64,000 nt of DNA, taken from assembly GCF_041860085.1 (NCBI RefSeq), contig NZ_CP124747.1, positions 2,542,001 through 2,606,000 on the forward strand. The letters are read 5' to 3'. Numbering within the stretch: position 1 is the stretch's first letter; each line of letters opens with the position of its first letter. A model generated the notes under the pieces. It was not told where the DNA came from. It worked only from the letters and a program-made list of their open reading frames with translations, and did no database searches. The DNA is from Schlesneria sp. DSM 10557 (lineage in GTDB: Bacteria > Planctomycetota > Planctomycetia > Planctomycetales > Planctomycetaceae). A program made the position numbers and the translations under genes. Below are positions 34,430 through 43,723 of this stretch, in pieces.

Positions 34430-35404
34430 TCAACCCGTCTCGACCGGCACCTTGGGCGGGGAGGCCGCTGCCCCGCCGAGGCGATCCTCCTCGGTCATCT
34501 CGTTGCGCACCTCTTCCAGAACGGCTTGAATGTCGCCGCAATATTTCTGAAGAGGCAGATCATTCATGTCGAGGCCGAAGGGATCTTCGATCTCCACACC
34601 GATTTCTTCGATTCCAAACAGGATGTAGGAAATCAGCATCGTTGCCGGAACCGTCGCCCAGCCGAAATCCTTGATCAAGGCCAGGGGAAGTGTAAAGCAA
34701 TAGACGATCAGTACTCGCCGCAGGTGAACTGTGTAGGCGAAGGGAAGGGGAGTGGAGCGAATGCGTTCGCAGGCGCCGCAGTAGTCAATCAGCAAGCCGA
34801 TGTTGTAGTCCATGGATTTCATCTGAAACCCATCGATCACTCCCCTGCGTCGAGCTGACATCAGGCGTCTGGTGATCAGGCGCGTAATCGCCAGCGGCAG
34901 ATGTTTCGAGGATTCCACCTGTTTCACATCTGTGGAATCAACTCCCTCCAGCTCAATCCCCAGTCCCGGCTCAGCCCGCAGTCGCTGCATGATGGAATAC
35001 GGAAGTGCGAACGTCCAGGTGATGACTTCACGAGCAAGCCGGGGATCGGCAGTCAGCCACTCGCCCGACTGACGTGCGAGATTTCGGCTCTCATTGACGA
35101 TGCCACCCCAGTTTTTTCTCCCTTCCCAGAACCGGTCGTATGACGAATTCGTGCGGAAGACCAGCACCAACCCCAGGGCCGTTCCCGTCAAGGTGTGCGC
35201 GGTGATGGGGATGACAAACGGGAGAAACGTGTCGGGCATCAGTTCATAAAGAACGGTGATGGTCGTGGCCCAGACAACGCTGGCCAGCACGCGAGAAATA
35301 ATCTCCAGGACCATGGACCCTTCAATGTCACACAGGTGACTGGTCCAGTTGTCGGGATCGTAGGGTTTCTGTGCAGTACGAAAATACGAGAAGAGTCGCT
35401 TCAT
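34430..35404 (-). CDS. Bestrophin-family membrane protein
   Basis: 324 residues. The segment LGLVLVFRTNSSYDRFWEGR is the hallmark of bacterial bestrophin/UPF0187 proteins, followed by WGGIVNESRNLARQ. Hydrophobic helices occur at about 35-75 and 225-265, with the cytoplasmic part between them. KDFGWATVPATMLISYILFG and EIGVEIEDPFGLDMNDLPL form the conserved second membrane region and belt. Bestrophins are pentameric anion or cation channels. Its start codon overlaps the stop of the upstream PQQ-propeller gene (ATGA), so the two are translationally coupled, although a functional link is not obvious. Confidence 0.9.
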   Translation of the reverse strand: MKRLFSYFRTAQKPYDPDNWTSHLCDIEGSMVLEIISRVLASVVWATTITVLYELMPDTFLPFVIPITAHTLTGTALGLVLVFRTNSSYDRFWEGRKNWGGIVNESRNLARQSGEWLTADPRLAREVITWTFALPYSIMQRLRAEPGLGIELEGVDSTDVKQVESSKHLPLAITRLITRRLMSARRRGVIDGFQMKSMDYNIGLLIDYCGACERIRSTPLPFAYTVHLRRVLIVYCFTLPLALIKDFGWATVPATMLISYILFGIEEIGVEIEDPFGLDMNDLPLQKYCGDIQAVLEEVRNEMTEEDRLGGAAASPPKVPVETG

Positions 35405-36690
35405 TTAGCGTCGGCCACCTTTTCAATGCGATAGAGATGCGTTTTGGATCTCAGGATCAGGGACGATTTGACGACGGCTGGTGAGGCCAGAAAGCCATCG
35501 TCCAAGTGGTTGTTTGCGACCAGTTCAAACTCTCGGGCAGCCTTGAAAACAGGAATTGTCCCTTCTTGGGAGAAGCAGTAGATCAGGCCCTCTGCGTAAA
35601 GAGGGGACGACCAGTACTCGCCCCCCATTCGCTTAGTCCAGATTTCCCGGCCCGTTTTCGCATCAAGACAGGAAGCAACACCCGCGTCATTCATCATGAA
35701 GATCAGGTCATCCACCACGATCTGTGATGGGCGTTTCGGGATCGATTTACTCGATCTCCAGAGGATGTTTTCCGTGATGTCCCCCGTTCCTTTCGGGGAA
35801 AGAGCGATCAACGGATTGGGTCCATCTGCCGAATTGATGTAAAGAACCCCTTTCGTAAAGATGGGCCGTCCGGCCGCGTTGACCCCACCGTGCATCACCG
35901 TCCAGACCGGTTCCCCCGTCAGGGGGTCGTAAGCGATCGTCGCCGCAGCGAACGAGCTGACGAGCAACTGACGCCCATCGACCTCGATCAGTACGGGGGT
36001 GGAAAAAGCCTTCTTCCCGTCACCGTCGGTCGTACCGAAATTGACATCGCGGTCGCGCCGCCACACGGTTTCGCCCGTGAATTTGTTCAAAGCCGTGATG
36101 TACTGAAAGTCATAACCGTCGAGGCTCAGATACAGCAGATCGCAATAAACGATGGCCGAAGATCCGGGGCCACGAAAATGATTGCACTCCAGGTCATTCC
36201 GCTTCCAGAGGATCTTTCCGGAACGGGTATCCACGCAGGCTGTCCCGAACGATCCGAAATGCACGTAAACTCGCCCCTCCTCGACGTAGGGAGTCGGCGA
36301 GCCGTAAGTGTTGGTGGGATGCACGTATTGGGGTTTGTCGACTTCGAACAGTTTGACGTCGTGAGTGATCTTTCCCGTCTCGTAATCGACGCAGACGGCC
36401 GAAAGTACCAGAGGCGCGTCCAGTTTCGGCATTTCAGGAGTCAGATTCTGGACTTCGGGCGAGTTAGACACCCAGATCTGGTTCCCCCAGGCGACCGGAG
36501 AAGACCAGGCGCGACCGTCGATCGGCGTCTTCCAGAGAATCGACGGCGATCCCTCTTCAAAGGTGACAGGCAACCCTTTGGCACGGGACGTTCCATCCGC
36601 GTCAGGGCCACGGAACTGGTTCCAGTTCCGATCCTCGGCGTCCCCGACGACACAAGCCAGCAGGGCGAAAGTCAAAACGATCACGCGCAT
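35401..36690 (-). CDS. Secreted PQQ-like beta-propeller protein
   Basis: 429 residues from the ATG at 36690, which gives a clean signal peptide (MRVIVLTFALLACVVGDAE); the open frame continues to 36813. The mature protein starts WNQFRGPDADGTSRAKGLP, the usual start of planctomycete PQQ-like/outer-membrane assembly type propellers. Repeats of the type W-x-x-P-(V/I)-D-G-R-A-W and G-K-I-L-W follow, at least six blades. No dehydrogenase active site recognised, so it is probably a binding or scaffold propeller. Likely periplasmic. It forms a two-gene unit with bestrophin. Confidence 0.88.
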   Translation of the reverse strand: MRVIVLTFALLACVVGDAEDRNWNQFRGPDADGTSRAKGLPVTFEEGSPSILWKTPIDGRAWSSPVAWGNQIWVSNSPEVQNLTPEMPKLDAPLVLSAVCVDYETGKITHDVKLFEVDKPQYVHPTNTYGSPTPYVEEGRVYVHFGSFGTACVDTRSGKILWKRNDLECNHFRGPGSSAIVYCDLLYLSLDGYDFQYITALNKFTGETVWRRDRDVNFGTTDGDGKKAFSTPVLIEVDGRQLLVSSFAAATIAYDPLTGEPVWTVMHGGVNAAGRPIFTKGVLYINSADGPNPLIALSPKGTGDITENILWRSSKSIPKRPSQIVVDDLIFMMNDAGVASCLDAKTGREIWTKRMGGEYWSSPLYAEGLIYCFSQEGTIPVFKAAREFELVANNHLDDGFLASPAVVKSSLILRSKTHLYRIEKVADAK

Positions 36691-37104
36691 AGAGGAATCT
36701 CTCGTTATCGACGGACTTACAGCAGGTTTAACGCCGGCCTGAACCTTGCATAACTTATCGCCGATCAGGGGCTCAGAGAAGCCCACGAGTCCGGTACCGT
36801 TAGGGGCTTCCATCCCCTGAGCTCAAAGCGTCAGTCCACAGGCACGGGCGATCACGGGGGCTATCGCCCCCAATCACCGCGCCGGGGAAAGCTCAACAGG
36901 AAAGAAATCACCTGATGATTTGTAGCGAGGAAAGCGCAGATCACAGCTTTGGCTGCTCATGAATTTTTTGTGCGGTACTGAAACTCGAAATCCGATGCGG
37001 TAAACTGAAGTTCTGGGTTTCGCGATCTGTTTCGGCATGTGTCGAGCGGATGATTGGCGATCCTGTTGCTGTACCTGACAAACTGGCTCGCCCATCGGTT
37101 TGAT
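36691..37104. other. Divergent promoter region between PQQ protein and ppx
   Basis: About 410 bp. Contains a small hairpin GGGGGC-TATC-GCCCCC at 36856-36871 with flanking complementarity (GCGAT...ATCGC). No gene seen. Confidence 0.5.
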
Positions 37105-38685
37105 ATGCGCCCCAACGAAAACACCTCCCATGCGCCGCGCGGCACGACAGTCACCCCTTCGGCGGTGATCGATGTCGGTACGACCTCCATCCGCATGGCC
37201 ATCGCGGAAATCGACGATGAGGGGGGCGTGCGCCATCTCTCCGCCCTGTCGCAGGCGGTCAGCCTCGGGAAAGACACCTTCACCCGGGGATTCCTTGAAA
37301 AAGGGACGATCGAAGAATGCGTCCGGGTCTTGAAAAGCTATCGCCGAGTCCTGGCAGAATACGGGATTGTGGCCACAGACAAGGTTCGAGTTGTCGCAAC
37401 GAGCGCCGTTCGCGAAGCCAGTAATAAACTGGCGTTTCTCGACCGCGTCTACACCGCGACCGGCTTTCAGGTAGTTCCGATCGATGAGGCCGAAGTCAAC
37501 CGGATCACCTATCTGGGGATTCAGCCGCTGCTCAGGCTCGATCCCGAGCTCGCCAACGCCAAGACGGTCGTTACGGAAGTGGGGGGCGGCAGTACCGAGT
37601 TGCTCCAGGTGAAAAACGCGGACGTCCTCTTCGCGCACACGTATCGACTGGGATCGCTGCGGATCCGCCAGACACTGGAAGCCTATCACGCCTCTCAGGG
37701 GACCACCCGCCGCTTGATGGCAACGCAGATCCAGAGAATTCTCGACCAGATTCTGCAGCAGGTCTCTGCCGAATCGACACAAGAGATGGTTGCGCTCGGG
37801 GGCGACATGCGGTTCGCAGCCCGCCAACTGGTACCGGACTGGGTCCCTGACAAGTTGACTCGAATCCCGGTGGATGCCCTTGCAGAGCTCACCAATTCGG
37901 TCCTGCTGCTGAATGAAGATAAGCTCGTTCACAAGTATCACATCACCTTTCCCGAAGCGGGAACCCTGGGCCCTGCCCTGCTGGCCTACACCATGATGGC
38001 CCAGGCCTTTGGACTGAAGCAGGTGATCGTTGCCAGCATCAATCTCCGCGATGGACTGCTGAATGAAATGGCAACTCGCGGGGGCTGGAATGAAGATTTC
38101 AGCAACCAGGTGATCCGCTCAGCTCTGGACCTGGGACGCAAGTTCGAATTCGACGAGCTGCACGCACGACAGGTTGCCAAGCTGTGCGGCATTCTGTTTC
38201 AGGGTCTGCGCGATGAGCACCAGCTTGATCCCCGCTACGAACTGCTGCTGCGGGTCGCGGCGCTGCTGCATGAAGTCGGGCTGTATGTGAATACGGGATC
38301 GTACCACAAGCATTCGATGTACCTGATCCAGCACAGCGAGCTCTTCGGACTGAGTCGATCCGATGTCCAGCTTGTCGCCCTGACAGCACGCTATCATCGC
38401 CGGGCTTCGCCCAAACCAACCCACACTGTCTTCACAACATTGAATCGTGATCAGCGAATCGCCGTCGTCAAGATGGCTGCCATGCTGCGAATTGCCGACG
38501 CATTGGAAGCGTCCCATAACCAGCGGCTGCATGAATTGAAATTTTCCCGAGAAGGGGGACGGCTGATTATCGCCATTCCTCAAATCGAAGACCTCAGCCT
38601 CGAACAACTGGCATTAAAACAATCAGGATCGCTTTTCGAATCGACCTTTGGGATGCCTGTCCAATTGCGAAAAATGCGTCCTTAG
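37105..38685 (+). CDS. ppx: Exopolyphosphatase / guanosine pentaphosphatase family (Ppx/GppA)
   Basis: 526 residues from the ATG at 37105; the frame opens at 37054. The actin-like ATPase fold shows VIDVGTTSIRMAIAEI (phosphate 1 loop), VVATSAVREASNK and EVGGGSTEL (the second loop with the catalytic Glu region). The C-terminal half is an HD-like helical domain (LLHEVGLYVNTGSYHKHSMY), with HE in place of HD. It removes terminal phosphates from polyphosphate and possibly from pppGpp. ppk1 starts 22 bp downstream, so synthesis and breakdown of polyphosphate are encoded together. Upstream and divergent is the PQQ protein gene. Confidence 0.93.
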   Translation: MRPNENTSHAPRGTTVTPSAVIDVGTTSIRMAIAEIDDEGGVRHLSALSQAVSLGKDTFTRGFLEKGTIEECVRVLKSYRRVLAEYGIVATDKVRVVATSAVREASNKLAFLDRVYTATGFQVVPIDEAEVNRITYLGIQPLLRLDPELANAKTVVTEVGGGSTELLQVKNADVLFAHTYRLGSLRIRQTLEAYHASQGTTRRLMATQIQRILDQILQQVSAESTQEMVALGGDMRFAARQLVPDWVPDKLTRIPVDALAELTNSVLLLNEDKLVHKYHITFPEAGTLGPALLAYTMMAQAFGLKQVIVASINLRDGLLNEMATRGGWNEDFSNQVIRSALDLGRKFEFDELHARQVAKLCGILFQGLRDEHQLDPRYELLLRVAALLHEVGLYVNTGSYHKHSMYLIQHSELFGLSRSDVQLVALTARYHRRASPKPTHTVFTTLNRDQRIAVVKMAAMLRIADALEASHNQRLHELKFSREGGRLIIAIPQIEDLSLEQLALKQSGSLFESTFGMPVQLRKMRP

Positions 38686-38707
38686 AATTCAGAGAGATCG
38701 TAGCGGC

Positions 38708-40951
38708 ATGACTGCTGAGCCACGTTTTTTTAACCGCGAATTGAGCTGGCTGGAATTCAATCAGCGAGTGCTCGACGAAGCCAGCGACAAGAGTATTCCC
38801 CTTCTCGAGCGGCTCAAGTTCCTCGCGATCACAGCCTCGAATCTCGACGAATTCACGATGGTTCGAGTCGGCAGCCTCCAGATCCTGCAGGCCGAAGGGG
38901 AAATGCGCCCCGACCCGGTCGGCCTCACCACATCTCAGCAGCTAAAGGCGATTGGCGAGCGGATGCAGGCTTTTCTGACGGAGCAGTATCGGTGTTTTCT
39001 CGAAGACATCGAACCGGCCCTCGCCGCCGCCGGCATGAATCGTCTTCGCGCGGCTCAACTGAACGACCGTCAGTTGCAGCACTTACAGACCTATTTCGAT
39101 CAGGAAGTCTTCCCGATCCTGACACCGTTGGCAATCGTCGCCTCGTCGGAATTGTCTGAAGCAGCACGAATCGAGCTGCACATCGCCAAGCGGAAGGGTA
39201 AGAAGAAGAAAGCCGGCGAGGCGAAATCGACCGATGCCGCCGCAGAGACCACGGGATCCGGTACCGAACCTCCGTCGCTCGAATTCCCTCCGTTGATCAA
39301 CCAGACCATCAGCCTGTGCGTTCGACTGGCTCCGATAGCAGGTGCGACGGAACCCCGCTTTGCCATCCTGCCGTTCGGGCGCAACCGACAACGGTTCGTC
39401 ACGGTCCCCTCGGAAAGCGGCTTCAACTACATCCTGCTGGAAGACGTCATCAGTCTCTTCCTGCCGAAATTCTTCCCCGGCGAGACGATTGAGGAAAGCG
39501 TTGCATTTCGGATTACGCGAAACGCAGATCTCGAACTGCAGGAAGACCAGGCATTCGACCTGCTTTCCAAAATGCAGGAAATCGTCAATGCACGCCGACA
39601 AAGTGCCTGCGTTCGACTGGAACTGGCGGATCACGCCAGCCCACTCGTTCGTAGTTTCCTGCAAACGGCCGTCGATGTCCCCGATCGATGGGTCTTTGCG
39701 GCACCCGGCCCTCTGGATCTGGCCGCCTTCTTCCGCCTGACCGATTCACAAGGCTTTGACAACTTGCGGTATGAGCCCTGGCCGTCCCAGCCGTCGCTCA
39801 AGATTTCGCCTTCAGAAAGCCTGTTCTCGGCAATCTCGCGCCAGGACATCCTGCTTTATCACCCGTACGAAAGTTTTGATTCGGTCGTCCGCCTGGTCGA
39901 GGAAGCCGCCGATGATCCGGACGTTCTGGCCATTAAACAGACGCTTTACCGGACAAGCGCCAAAAGCCCGATCGTCGCCGCGCTGAAGCGGGCCGCGCAG
40001 AAAGGGAAGTACGTCACTGCCGTCGTCGAACTGAAGGCACGGTTCGACGAACAGCGTAATATCGAGTGGGCGCGGGATCTCGAACGAGCCGACGTGCAGG
40101 TTGTCTATGGCGTCAAAGGCCTGAAAACGCACGCCAAGATCTGCCTGATTGTCCGACGCGAACCGCAGGGAATCCAGCGCTACGTCCACTTTGGTACGGG
40201 CAACTACAACGAAATCACCTCAAGAATCTATAGCGATGTCAGCCTGATGAGCTGTCACGAGGATCTGGGGGCCGATGCGACCGCCTTCTTCAACGCCATC
40301 ACCGGTTATTCGCAGCCGCAGCGTTTCCGACAGATCGAAATGGCTCCGATCGGTCTGCGAGAACGACTGCTCGAAATGATCGAAGCGGAAATCGACCGCA
40401 AGCGGCACAAGCAAAAGGCACTCATCATCGCCAAGATGAATGCGCTCGTCGACGAGACGATGATCGAAGCATTGTATGCCGCGTCGCAGGCGGGTGTTCG
40501 GATTCGACTGAATATCCGCGGCGTCTGTTGTCTGCGTCCGGGGGTTCCCGGACTGTCAGAAAACATCACGGTCACTGGTGTGATCGATCGCTTCCTGGAA
40601 CACGCGAGAATCCTCTACTTCTATCACGGCGGCGACGAACGATTATTCATTTCCAGCGCCGACTGGATGCCTCGAAATCTCGATCGCCGCGTCGAGTTGC
40701 TGGTTCCCGTGGAGGATAACGCCTGTCGCCGCAACCTGATCACGATCTTGAAAACGACGCTGGCCGACAACGTCAAGGCGCGTCGATTATTACCCAGTGG
40801 TCGCTACGAACCGGTCCGGGCAACCGATTCGAGTGATCCGATTCGAAGTCAGGAAGTGTTGTATCGACGGACGGGTGAAGCCATCGAAGATGCTTCACGG
40901 GCAGCACTGGCCACGTTCGAACCACTGCGGGGGGCGGGTCACAACGATTAG
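38708..40951 (+). CDS. ppk1: Polyphosphate kinase 1
   Basis: 747 residues from the ATG at 38708 (frame opens at 38648). The N-terminal domain begins RFFNRELSWLEFNQRVLDEA. The catalytic PLD-like domains include HPYESFDSVVRLVEEAA and GLKTHAKICLIVRR with H475 at the position of the E. coli autophosphorylated His435, and YVHFGTGNYNE. It makes polyphosphate from ATP at the cytoplasmic membrane. Compared with most PPK1 it has an extra basic, flexible insert at residues 161-195 (KRKGKKKKAG then acidic/Ser-Thr). It directly follows ppx. Confidence 0.96.
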   Translation: MTAEPRFFNRELSWLEFNQRVLDEASDKSIPLLERLKFLAITASNLDEFTMVRVGSLQILQAEGEMRPDPVGLTTSQQLKAIGERMQAFLTEQYRCFLEDIEPALAAAGMNRLRAAQLNDRQLQHLQTYFDQEVFPILTPLAIVASSELSEAARIELHIAKRKGKKKKAGEAKSTDAAAETTGSGTEPPSLEFPPLINQTISLCVRLAPIAGATEPRFAILPFGRNRQRFVTVPSESGFNYILLEDVISLFLPKFFPGETIEESVAFRITRNADLELQEDQAFDLLSKMQEIVNARRQSACVRLELADHASPLVRSFLQTAVDVPDRWVFAAPGPLDLAAFFRLTDSQGFDNLRYEPWPSQPSLKISPSESLFSAISRQDILLYHPYESFDSVVRLVEEAADDPDVLAIKQTLYRTSAKSPIVAALKRAAQKGKYVTAVVELKARFDEQRNIEWARDLERADVQVVYGVKGLKTHAKICLIVRREPQGIQRYVHFGTGNYNEITSRIYSDVSLMSCHEDLGADATAFFNAITGYSQPQRFRQIEMAPIGLRERLLEMIEAEIDRKRHKQKALIIAKMNALVDETMIEALYAASQAGVRIRLNIRGVCCLRPGVPGLSENITVTGVIDRFLEHARILYFYHGGDERLFISSADWMPRNLDRRVELLVPVEDNACRRNLITILKTTLADNVKARRLLPSGRYEPVRATDSSDPIRSQEVLYRRTGEAIEDASRAALATFEPLRGAGHND

Positions 40952-40972
40952 GCCGGTTTGCTTGCCTGCAGA

Positions 40973-42460
40973 TCATTGATCAGAACTCGTCGAATTCGGA
41001 ATCGCTTTTCCATGCGGGTCGACAGAAGGCTGGTCGAGTTCTGTGGCGAGATCTGTCTGTAGCTGGGGACACAGAAAGTGCTCGACCTGTTCGGCCGTGG
41101 CATGAAAATGGTCGCCAGGCAGCTCGAAATGACGCGCCATGTACGCTTCCCACAGACGGTGCGAGCGGACAAGGCTTTGGGCCAGATCCCGCCCCTTATC
41201 CGTCAGATGATTGACAGAGGCATCTGCGGTAATGAAGCCCTTTCGCTGCAGATTTCTGCGGGCAAACCATTCGATCCAGGTACCATGCGCCACCGTGACA
41301 AGTGGGATGGGATCCTGTATCACCGCGTGACCGCCGTTCACCTCCCGTGGTGGAATTCCGGCAATTGCGAGGGTCGGGTCAGAAATGGGGGACGGAGAGG
41401 TTTCACCGTGCGTTCGTTCATCGCGCCGAAACAGCGTTCCCAGAATATCTTCACTGGCAATCCGCAGTTGAAGTCGCACTCGGTCGACAAAACGACGGAT
41501 GACGCCGTGACGTGGGCTCGCCAGAATTGCCAGGACGAACAGACCTCCCGCTGCAACAGCCATCATTCCCGAGGTGCTGGCGTCATACACATCAGGGTAC
41601 CCTAACCGGGAAAAGACAATTGAAGGCAACGTTAATGCCCCCACATGTCCCAGGACCGCTGAAAGCGCTGCAATGACCAGACTGAGCACGAGCATCGTGC
41701 TCAGTCGATCGGTCAACAGGCGCGCCGTGGCTGAGGGAACAATCAGCATGGCGATCACCAGGATCGCTCCGACACTTTCGAAAGCCGCCACAAGGGTCGC
41801 GGCCGTCATCGACATCAGGACCAGCTGAATCCAGTCGGCTCGAAGTCCCATCGACACGGCAAGTCCGGGATCAAAGGTGCTCAGCCGAAGTTCTTTGAAG
41901 AACAGGATCACCAGGCCCCCATTGATGGCGAGCATGATTCCATTCATGACCACCGCCCGGGGGATGGGAATGGTACGCGAGATCGGAATCAGAGCGGACG
42001 TTTCCAGACTTCCATACAGGACGCAACCCGGATCGACGTGAGCCGAGTCCGCGAACATGCGGATGAGTAACAGTCCTACAGCGAACATCGTTGTGAAGAC
42101 GACACCCATTGCCGCGCTGCGATCCAGCCGTCCCCACCGCTGAATCACCTCGGTCGTGATGGCGGAGACGACCCCGGATACCGCTGCCCCGAGAAACAGC
42201 ACCAGATGTCGAACACTGGAGGTCGCAGACAACCATCCCTGCTCTTCAAACCAGTGCATGGCCAGATAGGCGAGGACGATCCCCGGCAAAATGGAGTGAC
42301 TGAGAGCATCCCCCAACAGGCTTTGCCGACGCAGCAGCAGCCACGCCCCCGGCAATGCACACGACATCGCAGCCAGAGCCGCAGTGACGACAATCCACGT
42401 ATCGAGTGAGTACCAGTCCGAAAGCAGGTTGAAAAATTCGTTGATCATGATCCAAATCAA
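40973..42460 (-). CDS. Mn/Zn/Fe ABC permease (ABC-3) fused to DtxR/MntR-like domain
   Basis: 495 residues. The first 300 or so are an ABC-3 family permease: LLRRQSLLGDALSHSILPGI, GVVFTTMFAVGLLLI, the VAAFESVGAILVIAMLIVP segment and about eight membrane helices. The C-terminal 150 residues form a DtxR-type metalloregulator half: a winged helix (FARRNLQRKGFITADASVNH, LTDKGRDLAQSLVRSHRLWE) and the metal-binding dimerisation region (HFELPGDHFHATAEQVEHF), rich in His. The permease would move metal ions across the membrane. The attached cytoplasmic domain may sense metal. The ATPase and binding-protein genes are not next to it. An ATG 12 bp later (42448) is an alternative start. Confidence 0.88.
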   Translation of the reverse strand: MIWIMINEFFNLLSDWYSLDTWIVVTAALAAMSCALPGAWLLLRRQSLLGDALSHSILPGIVLAYLAMHWFEEQGWLSATSSVRHLVLFLGAAVSGVVSAITTEVIQRWGRLDRSAAMGVVFTTMFAVGLLLIRMFADSAHVDPGCVLYGSLETSALIPISRTIPIPRAVVMNGIMLAINGGLVILFFKELRLSTFDPGLAVSMGLRADWIQLVLMSMTAATLVAAFESVGAILVIAMLIVPSATARLLTDRLSTMLVLSLVIAALSAVLGHVGALTLPSIVFSRLGYPDVYDASTSGMMAVAAGGLFVLAILASPRHGVIRRFVDRVRLQLRIASEDILGTLFRRDERTHGETSPSPISDPTLAIAGIPPREVNGGHAVIQDPIPLVTVAHGTWIEWFARRNLQRKGFITADASVNHLTDKGRDLAQSLVRSHRLWEAYMARHFELPGDHFHATAEQVEHFLCPQLQTDLATELDQPSVDPHGKAIPNSTSSDQ

Positions 42461-42560
42461 GGATGCTACGACAGAGAAACCGCGGTCCCCTGCCTCGTGA
42501 CTCTGAGCTCAGGTCCCCTGACCCGCCACCCAATCCGGCCGAAGCGTCCCCGGAAATGCC

Positions 42561-43487
42561 TTATTCTTTTACTTTCTTCTGTTTTCCCACCGACTTGAAA
42601 TCGGGAATCAATTCAATTGTCACTTTGGTCCCCACGGGTGGAATTCTTTCCGTGTAGGCTTCAAACATCAGATCATCGTTCGTCGCGCTACTGTTTACCG
42701 ACAGATCCAGCGTCGCCGTGGCAAAGTTGGCGACGCAGATCAGATCCCCTGCTTCCGCCTGATAGAACTTCTCACCCGTTTTTTCGTCCGTCACGAAATA
42801 GCTTCCGGCGAAGACCCATTTTGCATCCATCTGTCGTACCTGGGTCAGTTTGAAGAACGAGCGAATCGCCTTCTGAAACGCAGGGTCTTTCGAAATCTTC
42901 AACGCCGCATCCCGTTGTTCCTCAGACATGGTGCCATACCACAGAAGCTCGCCATTTCGCGGATCCCACTTCAGTTCGCTGTCGGCGGGAAGCTTGAAAT
43001 CTTTGGGGGGTGAATCGAGCTTCTCGACAAAGTAACGCCGCGTGGCGTGGCGAACCCAGGACTGGGCCGGCTCGCGATGAACTTTTCCGTCTTCATCATT
43101 CCAGGTCAGAAAGACGTCGATTACCGGCCCCGAGGCAGGTTGGTAGTCCGGTTCCCAGCGGACGGGCGACCCCGCCTGTGCCCCCAGTGCCAACAACCCG
43201 GCATGAACGTACTGAGCCTGCGTCTCTACGGCGAGGATGGATTCATGCTCTTTACTTCGTTTGAGACAACACAGTAACTCAAGCAACCCCTCGCGAAGTA
43301 CCACTTCAGACTTGAGCAGCAGTCGTTTCCCTTTTGCATCGAGCAGCACCGTTCCCTGCTTGTTCAACGGCTTAAAGTCAGCCGTTGCCTGATCAACGGC
43401 ATTGGCTGGGGGATCGGCTGCCAGCAAACTGGCAGGCAGCAGACTGACGGCCAGTAATGCAATCAAAAAGGGATGTGATTGAGACAT
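42561..43487 (-). CDS. Secreted YdjY-domain protein
   Basis: 308 residues with a clear signal peptide (MSQSHPFLIALLAVSLLPASLLAA). The YdjY-type domain shows LLKSEVVLREGLLELLCCLK, KEHESILAVETQAQYVHAGLL and ALGAQAGSPVRW, seen in many planctomycetes. The C-terminal region has WVFAGSYFVTDEKTG and GDLICVANF. Its activity is not known. It lies 100 bp upstream of the metal permease gene on the same strand, so co-transcription is possible. Confidence 0.85.
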   Translation of the reverse strand: MSQSHPFLIALLAVSLLPASLLAADPPANAVDQATADFKPLNKQGTVLLDAKGKRLLLKSEVVLREGLLELLCCLKRSKEHESILAVETQAQYVHAGLLALGAQAGSPVRWEPDYQPASGPVIDVFLTWNDEDGKVHREPAQSWVRHATRRYFVEKLDSPPKDFKLPADSELKWDPRNGELLWYGTMSEEQRDAALKISKDPAFQKAIRSFFKLTQVRQMDAKWVFAGSYFVTDEKTGEKFYQAEAGDLICVANFATATLDLSVNSSATNDDLMFEAYTERIPPVGTKVTIELIPDFKSVGKQKKVKE

Positions 43488-43723
43488 CTGGGATTCTCCG
43501 TGAAGTGACGCAACCTCTCGATGAGGTTCTGAAAGTCACATTAACACAAAGCCGTTCCCCGTGGCATGGCGAACAGGGTGACTTTCATTCGAATCATGCC
43601 CTGAGCCAAACGGCAACTCCTCGCTTGGATTTCCTCGGTGGCGGCCGATTCCACTCGACGATTAGAATCTTCGTTCCTCAAATGTCTGTCGGAATCACGG
43701 TCATCTCCTGAAGGAATTGATTG

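Noticed and set aside
35890-36753. 287-codon ORF antisense to the PQQ-propeller gene
   Set aside because: Mirror of a high-GC coding sequence; it has no domain pattern, while the minus strand has a signal peptide and propeller repeats.
36874-37941. 355-codon minus-strand ORF opposite ppx
   Set aside because: Antisense shadow of a clear Ppx/GppA gene.
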